From Sphingomonas sp. (GTDB taxonomy: Bacteria; Pseudomonadota; Alphaproteobacteria; Sphingomonadales; Sphingomonadaceae): a DNA stretch of 64,000 nucleotides. The notes under the pieces are model-generated. The model saw nothing but the letters and a program-made list of their open reading frames with translations, ran no database searches and was not told where the DNA came from. The stretch is taken from contig JAICXF010000002.1 in the NCBI GenBank assembly GCA_025981625.1, positions 5,040 to 69,039 on the forward strand, given 5' to 3'. Below, piece after piece: positions 26,360 through 35,613 of the stretch (the stretch's first letter is position 1; every line of letters begins with the position of its first letter). The position numbers and the translations under genes are program-made.

Positions 26360-29239
26360 TCAGAAGCCGCGTTCCGGCGCCGGCGCGGGTGGCGGCGGCG
26401 GAGGAGGCGGTGCCGGGCAAGCCGCCGTGGCGAGGATCACCGCGCCATCGGCGCAAGTCTGCGTCGCGGGCGGCGGAGCCGGCGGGGGCGGCGGCGGAGC
26501 GGGTGGGGGCGGCGGCGGAGCCGGAGGGGCAACGCCGAACTTGTAGGTCGCCCCGATCAGGAACCGGCGGCCAAAGGTCTGATATTTGAGCCATGCGTCG
26601 GGCTGGTTTTGAATTCCCAGCGTCGCTTCGCGCTCGTTGGTGAGGTTCTGCCCCTGAAGGTACAGTGAGAGGCCTCGAAGTCCCGAGGTGCTCGGGAAGT
26701 CATAGCCAATCTGCGCATCGAAAAGCGTCTCCGCGAGCACGTACTGGCGGTCGAGGCTTCCGCTGAACAGCACGAAATCACCCTGGAAAGCGGAGCGATA
26801 GCGCATGCTTCCCCGGACGCTGAAGCCATTCTTCTCGTAGAAGGCGGTCAGGTTCGCGACCCACTTTGAGTAACCCGGAATGGTGGTGATATTGCCGTTG
26901 AAGTCCTTGATGCTCGTCTTCGTGTAGCCGACTCCGCCGGTAAGGCCGAAGCCCTCGAGCGACTGCGAGAAGATATCGAACGGCACTGTTCCCGCGAGCT
27001 CGGCACCGTACATGTACCCGCCATGCGTGTTCACGCTGCCGCTGAAGAATCCGATCGGCGTTGACGGCACCGGTTCGTTGGCAGGCGGCGGGAATTGCGA
27101 ATAGTCGAAGTTCGTCGACGTGCCGCCAGCGATGTAGGTGTCGATGTGCTTGTAGAAAGTCTGTAGCGCGACGTAGCCCTTGGAGCCGAAATACTTCTCG
27201 AGGTTCAGGTCGACGGCTTTGGCCTGGTAGGGCCGAAGGAACGGGTTGCCGCCACCGCCGCTGTAGATCCGGAGCGTCGCATCGTAGTTGAAGGTGATCG
27301 CGTTGTTGAGGTCGGTCAGCCGAGGCCGCATATACTCCTTGGACGCGGCGAAACGCACCACCCATCCGTTCTGCCAGCGGAAGTTGAGGTTCAGGCTGGG
27401 CAGCCACATCCAGTAGGAATCATGGGCCCGTGGGTACGCAAGGCTCGTTGAAACGAGATCGGTGTGCACGCCCTGGAATCCGATATTTCCGGTCAGAGTC
27501 GCGCTGCCCAGGTCCGCGTCCAGCGGCGCCATGATATAGGGCGTCAAAACCTTCTCACGCACGTGGTAGCCGCTATTTGGCTGAGTGTTGTCGATGTACC
27601 GAAGGATGCCCTGCGATTCGACGGCTCGGGGATCCCACGAAAGGATCGGACCGAACCCGCGATCGAGCGTGAACGTCGGCTGCAAAATGCTGCTTGGGAT
27701 GGCCGCTTGCACCTGGCCTGCCGGTGGCGACAGGAAACCCTCGAGCTGCGACAGCGTCTTGTCGCGGTCGGTATAGTCCACGCCGACCTTGATCGACTTG
27801 ATCAGGCTTCCGAAGTCGCGCTCGATCTCGCCACGAAGCTCCTTGAGGTCGTCCTTGCTCGTCCGCAGCTTGTCGTAGCCGGCCTGGACCTGGCTCGGGC
27901 CCGACCATCCTTCGACGTCCGTCAGCACCAGCGCCGAATTGGCGCCGTTGTAATTGCTCACATATTCAGGACCGTGGCTGGTGTCATTGTAGGAAACAGT
28001 GGCACATCCTTGCGCGAGAACGCAGGTCGGTCCCTGGTTGCGTCCGTACATGATGCCGGCGGTCGTCTCGATGTGATGCTCGGTGCGGTCGGTCCGCGAC
28101 CAGCTGACGTCGGCCATCGCTTTCCAGCCGTTGTGACCGTCCCACAACCCGTTCCAGCCCAGTGCGTATTGATCCGCTTTGTGGTCGGTGGCGTAATTTT
28201 CGATCAGCGGCAGGCCCTGGATCGTCGCTGCCGTCACGATGCCGTTGGACGAGGTTTCACTAAGGACGTTGTTGAACGGACTGTACTTGAAGGGCATTTC
28301 GAAGCCCTTCTGATCGATGTCGTCCGTGAAATGCGAATAGAAGCCGTCGAGCGTCATCGTGAGATTGTCGCTCAGCCGCCCCTGCAGGGTCGCGGTGGTG
28401 CCGAGGCGCTTCAGCTGGTCCGTCTCGTACCAGGTCTTCACCCCGTACATGCCCTGATTGCCGCTGGGATAATCGGAATAACCCCAGGCATTCCAGTCGC
28501 GGGTCTGATACGGCTCGTCGGTGTAGGCGGCCGAGAGGGCAAGGCCGATCGTGTCGTGCGCGAACTGGTCGACGAAAGTGCCGAAAACGCGTCCGCCCTT
28601 ATCCTTCGACTTGGGCAGCAGCTTCTGGTCGACGTACGCCCCGCGCACGCCGACGGCGAGGACCCGATGACCATAGTCGAGCGGCCGGATGGTCCGCATG
28701 TCGATGCTGCCGACGAGGCCGCCTGCCGTGTGATCCGCCTCGGCCGTCTTGTAGATATCGACGCCGGCGAGGATTTCGGATGGGTACTGGTCGAACTCGA
28801 CGGCGCGGCTGTCGTTGGTCGTGGTCTGCTGACGGCCGTTCAGGGTGGTGGTCGAGAAGTCCGGACCGAACCCGCGGATCGAGATGATCGTCGCGCGTCC
28901 GTTGTTCCGCTGCGCGGCGAGGCCTGGGAGACGGGCGATCGATTCGGCGATGCTGTTGTCGGGCAGCTTGCCGATGTCTTCCGCAGTGACCGACTCGACG
29001 ACCGTTTCCGAATTCTTCTTCTTGGCGGTGGCGCTGCGAAGCGCGGCACGGAAGCCGGTGACGACGATCGTCTGATCGTTCGAACTGGTGGTCTGCGCAT
29101 TGGCCTGGGTGTCGGTCGGAGGCGCCGGCTGGGTCGCGGTCGCGGTCTGCGCCCAGGCTGGAGTGGCGCAGAGCGTTGCCGCCAGCGCCACCTGGCTGAC
29201 CGCCGCCCCGAGCAGCGAACGCGAAGAAAGTCGAATCAT
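26360..29239 (-). CDS. TonB-dependent receptor, Caulobacter/Xanthomonas type, predicted maltodextrin receptor
   Basis: 959 residues from ATG 29239 (AAAGGGG just upstream); a longer frame to 29428 runs through the operator region and is rejected. Signal peptide ends TPAWAQ. TonB-box-like TIVVTGF, then the plug (LPDNSIAESIARLPGLAAQR, IISIRGFGPDFSTTTLNGRQ), and a beta-barrel ending RRFLIGATYKF. About 60 more residues follow the usual terminal strand: two proline runs around TQTCADGAVILATAAC, ending PERGF. It imports a large substrate energised by TonB; maltodextrin is inferred from the neighbouring glycosidases and LacI regulator. Confidence 0.92.
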   Translation of the reverse strand: MIRLSSRSLLGAAVSQVALAATLCATPAWAQTATATQPAPPTDTQANAQTTSSNDQTIVVTGFRAALRSATAKKKNSETVVESVTAEDIGKLPDNSIAESIARLPGLAAQRNNGRATIISIRGFGPDFSTTTLNGRQQTTTNDSRAVEFDQYPSEILAGVDIYKTAEADHTAGGLVGSIDMRTIRPLDYGHRVLAVGVRGAYVDQKLLPKSKDKGGRVFGTFVDQFAHDTIGLALSAAYTDEPYQTRDWNAWGYSDYPSGNQGMYGVKTWYETDQLKRLGTTATLQGRLSDNLTMTLDGFYSHFTDDIDQKGFEMPFKYSPFNNVLSETSSNGIVTAATIQGLPLIENYATDHKADQYALGWNGLWDGHNGWKAMADVSWSRTDRTEHHIETTAGIMYGRNQGPTCVLAQGCATVSYNDTSHGPEYVSNYNGANSALVLTDVEGWSGPSQVQAGYDKLRTSKDDLKELRGEIERDFGSLIKSIKVGVDYTDRDKTLSQLEGFLSPPAGQVQAAIPSSILQPTFTLDRGFGPILSWDPRAVESQGILRYIDNTQPNSGYHVREKVLTPYIMAPLDADLGSATLTGNIGFQGVHTDLVSTSLAYPRAHDSYWMWLPSLNLNFRWQNGWVVRFAASKEYMRPRLTDLNNAITFNYDATLRIYSGGGGNPFLRPYQAKAVDLNLEKYFGSKGYVALQTFYKHIDTYIAGGTSTNFDYSQFPPPANEPVPSTPIGFFSGSVNTHGGYMYGAELAGTVPFDIFSQSLEGFGLTGGVGYTKTSIKDFNGNITTIPGYSKWVANLTAFYEKNGFSVRGSMRYRSAFQGDFVLFSGSLDRQYVLAETLFDAQIGYDFPSTSGLRGLSLYLQGQNLTNEREATLGIQNQPDAWLKYQTFGRRFLIGATYKFGVAPPAPPPPPPAPPPPPPAPPPATQTCADGAVILATAACPAPPPPPPPPAPAPERGF

Positions 29240-29360
29240 GGTGCACCCCTTTTGTCGGCGCACTCGCGCCGGGCCTTGTTGCAGTTCTGGAGGGTAATCC
29301 CTCTCTCCCGGCCTCACGGATATCAGAGCTTTTCGGGAGCGGAACGGGTTGGACGGCACT

Positions 29361-29384
29361 ACATACGTATTCACATACGTATTC
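29361..29384. promoter_or_regulatory. Tandem 12-bp operator-like repeat between receptor and LacI genes
   Basis: ACATACGTATTC occurs twice without a gap (29361-29372 and 29373-29384). Each copy contains the 8-bp palindrome ATACGTAT, centred on CG as LacI-family operators are. It sits 22 bp upstream of the LacI start and 122 bp upstream of the receptor start, and is well placed to control both. Confidence 0.7.
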
Positions 29385-29406
29385 AGAGGAGTAAGCTCGC
29401 TCGCCA

Positions 29407-30432
29407 ATGGAGAGGCGGCCGACCTCATTCGATATCGCGGCGCTGGCGGGGGTGTCGCAGCCGACAGTCTCGCGGGCGCTCAGCGGAAATCCTTCCGTCA
29501 GCGAGGAGACGCGCGCGCGCGTCCTCGCCGCGGCCGAGCAGCTCAATTACAAGGTCGACAAGAACGCCTCGGGGCTGAGGCGACGCTCGTCGAGGACCCT
29601 GGCGCTATTGTTCTTCGAGGAGCATGCGCCCGGCGGCGCGCTCATCAATCCGTTTTATTTGTCGCTGCTCGGGCCGATGGTGCGCTGCTGCGCCGAGAAG
29701 GGCTACGACCTGCTCATCTCGTTCCAGCAGCTCTCGTCCGACTGGCACGTGGACTATGAGGACAGCCACAAGGCCGACGGCATCATCCTGCTCGGCTACG
29801 GCGACTATCTCCTGTACCGGCCCAAGCTTCAGCAATTGATCGAGCGCGGCGCTCATTTCGTTCGCTGGGGCTCGGCGGGCGGAGGGGAACTCGGCGCGAC
29901 CGTGTCGTGCGACAACGAGCAGGGCGGGTTCGATGCCACCTCTCATCTGCTGCAGCAGGGGCGCCGGCGAATTGCGTTCGTCGGAACGGTCGATCCGGGC
30001 TATCCGGAATTCCTCGATCGCTGGAACGGTTATTGCCGGGCGTTGCGCGCGGCGGGAATCGAGCCCGACGAGCGGCTTCAGATCGACGGCGACGCGACCG
30101 AAGACGCGGGAGCGACTTCGGTCCGGCGCATGATCGCCCGCGAGGCTGAATTCGACGCCGTCTTCGCCGCCTCCGATGTGACGGCGATCGGCGTCATGCA
30201 CGCCTTGCAGGGGATGGGCCGGCAAGTTCCGGCCGATGTCGCGATCGTCGGCTTCGACGACATACCGGCGGCGAGCCTCTCGAGCCCGCGGCTGACGACC
30301 GTCAGCCAGAACCCGCGCCAGGCGAGCGAAGCGCTGATCGACGCGATCATCACCTCGATCGAAGGCGGCAGCGTGACGAGCCAGTTGCTTCCGGCGCGGC
30401 TGATCGTGCGGGAATCGAGCGTGATCGCCTGA
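29407..30432 (+). CDS. LacI-family transcriptional regulator of alpha-glucan genes
   Basis: 341 residues. The N-terminal helix-turn-helix reads FDIAALAGVSQPTVSRAL, with the hinge region NYKVDKNASGLRRRSSRTLA, then a periplasmic-binding-protein-like effector domain (HADGIILLGYGDYL-type and FDAVFAASDVTAIGVMHALQ segments). An in-frame TAA at 29392 fixes ATG 29407 as the first start; GAGGAG lies 15 bp upstream. By analogy with MalR/SusR regulators it probably represses the receptor and transporter until a malto-oligosaccharide binds. The effector is inferred from context. Confidence 0.9.
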   Translation: MERRPTSFDIAALAGVSQPTVSRALSGNPSVSEETRARVLAAAEQLNYKVDKNASGLRRRSSRTLALLFFEEHAPGGALINPFYLSLLGPMVRCCAEKGYDLLISFQQLSSDWHVDYEDSHKADGIILLGYGDYLLYRPKLQQLIERGAHFVRWGSAGGGELGATVSCDNEQGGFDATSHLLQQGRRRIAFVGTVDPGYPEFLDRWNGYCRALRAAGIEPDERLQIDGDATEDAGATSVRRMIAREAEFDAVFAASDVTAIGVMHALQGMGRQVPADVAIVGFDDIPAASLSSPRLTTVSQNPRQASEALIDAIITSIEGGSVTSQLLPARLIVRESSVIA

Positions 30433-30454
30433 GTCCCGCCCACAAACGACAGCG

Positions 30455-30466
30455 CATTCGTATTCA
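30455..30466. promoter_or_regulatory. Putative third operator, upstream of the MFS transporter
   Basis: CATTCGTATTCA (30455-30466) differs at one base from CATACGTATTCA found in the tandem site upstream of the regulator gene. It lies 65 bp before the transporter start, where a repressor would block the promoter of the transporter-glucosidase pair. Confidence 0.45.
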
Positions 30467-30530
30467 CGGCTGCTGACGCCGTTGTGTGCCCGCCGGCCAT
30501 CTGCCAGCGTTGGCCGCGGGGAGAGAGCGC

Positions 30531-32051
30531 ATGAACAAGCAAGTCATGCTGGAAAAGCCGCGGCAATCGCTTGCCGGCCTGTGGAACATCTCGTTCGGCT
30601 TCTTCGGCATCCAGATCGGCTTCGCGCTCCAGAACGCGAACATGTCGCGGATCTTCCAATCGCTTGGGTCGAGCGTCGACAATCTGCCGGTGCTGTGGAT
30701 CGCGGCGCCGCTCACCGGGCTGCTCGTCCAGCCGGTGATCGGTCATCTTTCGGACCGCACATGGCTCGGCCGGCTCGGCCGGCGGCGGCCTTATTTCGTC
30801 GCGGGCGCGCTGCTTGCCGCTTTGTCGCTGTTCCTCATGCCGCTGTCGACGCAGCTGCTGATGGCCGCGGTCCTGCTGTGGACGCTCGACGCCAGCCTCA
30901 ACATCTCGATGGAGCCGTTCCGCGCGTTCGTCGGCGACATGCTGCGCAAGGACCAGCACACGACCGGCTATGCGGTGCAAACGGCGTTCATCGGCGCCGG
31001 CGCGGTGGTCGGGTCGATCTTCCCGGCGCTGCTCGACAGATGGGGCGTAGCGAACAGCGTCGCCGGCGGGGGGATACCCGATACGGTTCGCTACAGCTTC
31101 TGGTTCGGCGCGGCGGCGCTGTTCGCGGCGATGCTCTGGACGGTCCTTACCACGCGCGAATATTCGCCCGACGAAATGGATCGGTTCGCCGAAACGGCCG
31201 ATCACCCCGGGAGCGACGAGCAATTGAGTGCCCTCGCGAACCGAAGCCTCCTCTCACCCTGCGCCTGGATTGCGGCCGGCATCGTGCTCGCGTCGCTGGT
31301 GTTCCGCGCCTCCCTCGAAAAAGAGATGTTCCTCCTGGCCGGGCTTCTGATCGCTTATGGCCTGGCCAGCCTCACCGCAATCATGCTCGCGCGTCGGGGA
31401 AGCACGAACAACATGCTGGCGCACATCGTCGGCGACTTTTCCGGCATGCCGCCGCTCATGAAGCGGCTCGCCGTCGTGCAGTTCTTCACCTGGGTCGCGC
31501 TCTATACGATGTGGGTGTTCACGACCCCGGTGGTCGCGCGCAACTTCTACGGATCGCCCGATCCCGCCAGCGCCGGCTTCCAGGATGCCGGCAATTGGGT
31601 GGGGATTCTCTTCGCCGTCTATAACGGCGTCGCGGCGATCGTCGCACTGGCGGTGCTGCCGTGGCTCGCGAGGACCGTCGGCAAGGCGCGCACGCACATG
31701 ATCTGCCTGCTCGCGGGGGCGGCCGGCTTCCTCAGTTTCTTCCTGATGCACGATCCGAAGATGCTTATCATTTCGGAGATCGGCATCGGCACCGCCTGGG
31801 CGTCGATCCTGGCGATGCCCTACGCCATCCTCGCCAGCAGCCTGCCGCAGCGCAAACTTGGCATCTACATGGGCCTGTTCAACATCTTCATCGTCGTTCC
31901 CCAGCTGCTCGTCGCGACCGTCATGGGATCGATCATGAAAGCGTTTTTCCCCGATCAGCCGATCTGGACGATGCTCGTGGCGGCACTGGTCATGGCCGCC
32001 GCCGCGCTCGCGATGCTTCGTGTCGATGCAGCCGCGGGGGCGCGTGAGTAG
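30531..32051 (+). CDS. MFS sugar transporter (SUC/GPH-like), probable maltose/maltodextrin carrier
   Basis: 506 residues, ATG 30531 after GGGGAGAG. About twelve hydrophobic segments are visible. IAAPLTGLLVQPVIGHLSDR and LGRLGRRRPYF contain the GxxxDRxxRR-type loop of the major facilitator superfamily. The organisation resembles inner-membrane sucrose/maltose carriers of Caulobacter and Xanthomonas TonB-linked sugar loci. It should move sugars that the receptor brings into the periplasm on into the cytoplasm. The 3' end is followed after 31 bp by the GH31 gene, likely in one transcript. Confidence 0.87.
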   Translation: MNKQVMLEKPRQSLAGLWNISFGFFGIQIGFALQNANMSRIFQSLGSSVDNLPVLWIAAPLTGLLVQPVIGHLSDRTWLGRLGRRRPYFVAGALLAALSLFLMPLSTQLLMAAVLLWTLDASLNISMEPFRAFVGDMLRKDQHTTGYAVQTAFIGAGAVVGSIFPALLDRWGVANSVAGGGIPDTVRYSFWFGAAALFAAMLWTVLTTREYSPDEMDRFAETADHPGSDEQLSALANRSLLSPCAWIAAGIVLASLVFRASLEKEMFLLAGLLIAYGLASLTAIMLARRGSTNNMLAHIVGDFSGMPPLMKRLAVVQFFTWVALYTMWVFTTPVVARNFYGSPDPASAGFQDAGNWVGILFAVYNGVAAIVALAVLPWLARTVGKARTHMICLLAGAAGFLSFFLMHDPKMLIISEIGIGTAWASILAMPYAILASSLPQRKLGIYMGLFNIFIVVPQLLVATVMGSIMKAFFPDQPIWTMLVAALVMAAAALAMLRVDAAAGARE

Positions 32052-32082
32052 CTCTCGCTTTTCTTTTATCTGGAGAACGGAA

Positions 32083-34485
32083 TTGAGATTGTCGGCGATC
32101 GTGGCGCGTGCGCTGCTGGCCTCCAGCGCTCTTGGGGCGGCCGCTCAGGCCGGGGCCGTCGCGCCGCATCTGGCGCACCTTCGAAACGGTATCGAGCTCA
32201 CCGGCAGCGCCGGATCGATGCGGGTCACCGCGTTGACCGATTCAATCATCCGGGTCCGAGTCGCGAAGGATGGGAAATTCGGCGAGGATGCGAGCTGGGC
32301 TGTGCCCGCCGCCGTCCGCCACGAGAGCGTTCGGGTTGCGCCGACAGCGCGCGGTTTTCGCACCGCTTCGATGGAGCTTCGGGTCGATCCGGCGACCATG
32401 AAGCTGCAGGCGCTCGATCTGCATGGAACGGTGATCAGCGCGGATTCGGGACCGGTCCGCTCCGACGCCCATGCCTTCGAGCTTCGCAAGGACATGCCGC
32501 TGTCGGAACATTATTTCGGCATGGGCGACAAGACCGGCGTGCTCGATCGCCGCGGCTACACCTTCGTCAACTGGAACAGCGACACCTACGGCTTCACCCC
32601 GTCAACCGACCCCATCTACAAGTCGATCCCGTTCTTCATCGCCACCGGCGGGCCGGGCGGAAGCTACGGGCTGTTCCTCGACAACACGTATCGAAGCACC
32701 TTCGACTTCGGCCACAGCGTCGCCGACACGCTAAGGATCAGTTCGGTCGACGGGCCGATCGATTATTATTTGATCGCCGGACCGACGGTTGCCGACGTGG
32801 TCCATCGCTACACGGACCTGACCGGCCACGCGCCGATGGCGCCGCTGTGGGCGCTTGGTTATCAGCAGTCACGCTACAGCTACATGAGCGATGCCGAGGT
32901 GCGGCAGATCGCCGCGACGTTCCGGCGCGACCGCTTCCCGCTCGACGTGATCTGGCTCGACATCGACTACCAGGACCGCAACCGGCCGTTCACCGTCAAC
33001 AAGAGCACCTTCCCCAATATGCCGGCGCTGGTGCACGACATGGGGCAGCTCGGGATCAAGCTGGTCCCGATCACCGACCTTCACGTCGCCTATCTGCCCA
33101 ACCAGGGTTACGCGCCGTACGACAGCGGGGCTGCGGGCAACAACTTCGTCCACGATTCGAAGGGCAATCTGTACGTGGCACCGGTATGGCCCGGACCTTC
33201 GGTGTTCCCCGATTTCACTCGAGCGTCGACGCGTGCCTGGTGGGGATCGCTCTACAAGGACTTCATCGCCGACGGCTTCGCCGGCTTCTGGAACGACATG
33301 AACGAGCCGGCGGTGTTCGATACGCCCGGCCACACGATGCCGAACACCAATCTCCACCGGATCGAGAGCGACGATTTCGCGCCGCGGACGGCGACCCATG
33401 CCGAGATCCACAACGTCTATGGCATGGAAAATACGCGCGGCACCTACGAGGGCATGCTTCGCTTGCGCCCCGGAGTGCGGCCGTTCGTGATGACCCGTGC
33501 CTCCTATGCGGGCGGCCAGCGCTATGCCGCGACATGGACCGGCGACAACAGCTCGACGTGGGATCATTTGCGGTTGTCGGTCGAGCAGCTGATCAATCTG
33601 GGCCTGTCGGGATTTTCCTACAGCGGGTCCGACGTCGGAGGCTTCACCGGCGGACCAAGCCCCGAGCTCCTCACGCGCTGGTTCGAGGTCGCCGCCTTCA
33701 CGCCCGTGTTCCGCGACCATTCGGCCAAGGACACGCCACGCGCCGAACCGTGGGTGGACGGACCCGAACAGCTGGCGATCCGCAAGCGCTACGTCGAGGA
33801 ACGCTACAAGCTGCTGCCCTACATCTATGCGCTGGCCGAGCAGAACAGCCGCACCGGCGATCCGCTGATGCGGCCGGTGTTCTATGATTATCCCGATGCC
33901 CTCAACAGCGGGTGCGACCAGTCGATGAGCTTCACGCTCGGCCGCAGCCTGTTGATCGCCGGACCGCCGAAGCCCGAATCGCCCGAGAAATTCGACATCT
34001 GCCTGCCGAAAGGCGGGTGGTACGATTACTGGACTGGATTGCCGGTCACCCAGGCCAAGCTGACCGAGACGCCCAAACTGGATGTGCTCCCGGTGTTCGT
34101 CCGCGCCGGCACGATCCTGCCCCGCCAGCCGGTCGTCCAAAGCACCGCCGAGCTGCCCAGGGGGCCGCTCAGCCTCGATGTCTATCCGGGCGAGAATTGC
34201 ACGGGCGAAATCTATGCCGACGACGGAACCAGCATCGCCGGCGCGACCCTGAAGCAGGAGATCAGCTGCAGCATGACTCGACGCGGGCTGTCGCTTCGGT
34301 TCGGCCAGCGGACCGGCACTTATCGTCCGTGGTGGAATGCCATCGCAGTGACCGTGCACGGCTGGTCGAACGGCCCCGCGCGCGTCTCAAACGGAACGAA
34401 CGCCGTCGCCGACCCGCGCCAGCAGACCGTCGCCTTCACCATTCCGGATCACCCCGGAGCGGGCGAGGTCACCGTCGGGAGCTAG
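32083..34485 (+). CDS. Exported GH31 alpha-glucosidase
   Basis: 800 residues from TTG 32083; GGAG lies 7 bp upstream and this start gives the signal peptide MRLSAIVARALLASSALGAAAQA. An ATG at 32020 inside the transporter gene would spoil the signal and is rejected. GH31 signatures: WLDIDYQDRNRPFTV, nucleophile Asp405 in FWNDMNEPAVF, and acid/base Asp488 in WTGDNSSTWDHL. It should release glucose from the non-reducing ends of malto-oligosaccharides in the periplasm. With the transporter it forms the plus-strand arm of the alpha-glucan locus. Confidence 0.93.
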   Translation: MRLSAIVARALLASSALGAAAQAGAVAPHLAHLRNGIELTGSAGSMRVTALTDSIIRVRVAKDGKFGEDASWAVPAAVRHESVRVAPTARGFRTASMELRVDPATMKLQALDLHGTVISADSGPVRSDAHAFELRKDMPLSEHYFGMGDKTGVLDRRGYTFVNWNSDTYGFTPSTDPIYKSIPFFIATGGPGGSYGLFLDNTYRSTFDFGHSVADTLRISSVDGPIDYYLIAGPTVADVVHRYTDLTGHAPMAPLWALGYQQSRYSYMSDAEVRQIAATFRRDRFPLDVIWLDIDYQDRNRPFTVNKSTFPNMPALVHDMGQLGIKLVPITDLHVAYLPNQGYAPYDSGAAGNNFVHDSKGNLYVAPVWPGPSVFPDFTRASTRAWWGSLYKDFIADGFAGFWNDMNEPAVFDTPGHTMPNTNLHRIESDDFAPRTATHAEIHNVYGMENTRGTYEGMLRLRPGVRPFVMTRASYAGGQRYAATWTGDNSSTWDHLRLSVEQLINLGLSGFSYSGSDVGGFTGGPSPELLTRWFEVAAFTPVFRDHSAKDTPRAEPWVDGPEQLAIRKRYVEERYKLLPYIYALAEQNSRTGDPLMRPVFYDYPDALNSGCDQSMSFTLGRSLLIAGPPKPESPEKFDICLPKGGWYDYWTGLPVTQAKLTETPKLDVLPVFVRAGTILPRQPVVQSTAELPRGPLSLDVYPGENCTGEIYADDGTSIAGATLKQEISCSMTRRGLSLRFGQRTGTYRPWWNAIAVTVHGWSNGPARVSNGTNAVADPRQQTVAFTIPDHPGAGEVTVGS

Positions 34486-34615
34486 AAAGCCCCGTGGTGA
34501 TGAAGCGAGTGAGGCATGCCAGATCAGACGAACTTAGGCGGCGAGACCCTCGTTAAACACATCCGCCGCAGCAACGGGGAAAGGGCTTCTCCTACTCCTG
34601 ACGTTGCCAGCTACT

Positions 34616-35197
34616 TCACCTTATGTCGTAGCGGTTCGGTGCTGGATCGCTCGCTCCTGCGAGCAGGACAATCAGCCAAATCAAACTGATAATGTAGAGC
34701 AGATTGCTGACGAAGATAGAGAAGAACAGCGCCATATCCGGCTGGGTCCCCGTGCCTACTGACGCGAACATCCGTGGCATCTGAATCGACGAATACAAAA
34801 TAAACGGGAGGGGCATCAGCCCCCACGAGCCAGATTTGCCTCGGTCGTGGAGCCGTCGAACAACAGCTGTGGCGAAGAGTAAAAGTGCCAGGCCAAAGGT
34901 GACGGCGAGGTAAAGCGCGACGGAGCCTGCTGGCATGAAGTCAGGGTGATTTCCTTGGACCGAAACTGAATAATGGCCCGGCCCACGTGTTGTGGTCACT
35001 TGGTCAGGATGCTGCGCGGCAAATTGCTGCATCGCCAGCATGGAGTTGCTCATCATCGGCACGAAGACGAACATGCTCACAACCATAGTGATAATGAAGG
35101 CAACCGCCGCATAAGGCCAGAAGCTAGCTCGGTCCTCGCGGCCAGCGAAATCAAAGAGTCTCTTGAAGTGACCCCAAACCGAAATGCTTGCTGCCAT
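34616..35197 (-). CDS. DUF805 membrane protein
   Basis: 193 residues. GHFKRLFDFAGREDRASFWPY is the DUF805 N-terminal signature (aromatic, ..F.GR..R..FW), followed by four hydrophobic helices and VVRRLHDRGKSGSWGLMPLP, the conserved RRLHDxGxSGWW-type motif. DUF805 proteins are small inner-membrane proteins of unknown role. The gene stands alone, between the GH31 gene and tRNA-Lys. The gaps on either side (about 130 and 195 bp) hold no other gene. Confidence 0.88.
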   Translation of the reverse strand: MAASISVWGHFKRLFDFAGREDRASFWPYAAVAFIITMVVSMFVFVPMMSNSMLAMQQFAAQHPDQVTTTRGPGHYSVSVQGNHPDFMPAGSVALYLAVTFGLALLLFATAVVRRLHDRGKSGSWGLMPLPFILYSSIQMPRMFASVGTGTQPDMALFFSIFVSNLLYIISLIWLIVLLAGASDPAPNRYDIR

Positions 35198-35391
35198 TTC
35201 TTATCCCCTGCTTCGGGGCGGTTATTGCTAGCACTCAGCGGTGGCGTCAATTTCTTGGCCGAAAAGAGAGCTATGCAAATATTCCCTCGCCGCTAGCTGA
35301 AGCGTTAGAAATACGCTGGAGGGCGCGCTCGGTCGCAGTAAGCAGCATTAGAATTTGCGGCTAAGCCATTGCTTTCACGATCGGACGAAAA

Positions 35392-35467
<76 letters not shown>

Positions 35468-35613
35468 CCAAGAGAACCTGGGATGCCGTTAGGCGGAAGC
35501 TCCGGCGGCGTTGGTGCGCTCTGGAGCGGCGCGCCGGTAGCATGCGCGCCTGTGGTGCGCAACCGTCCTCCACCGAAATCCTCCCGCGCACGCGGGGCAG
35601 GGTGGGAGCGGGG

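Noticed and set aside
27464..29578. 704-codon plus-strand frame opposite the TonB receptor, running into the LacI gene
   Set aside because: No signal, motif or ribosome binding site; receptor and LacI genes explain the DNA.
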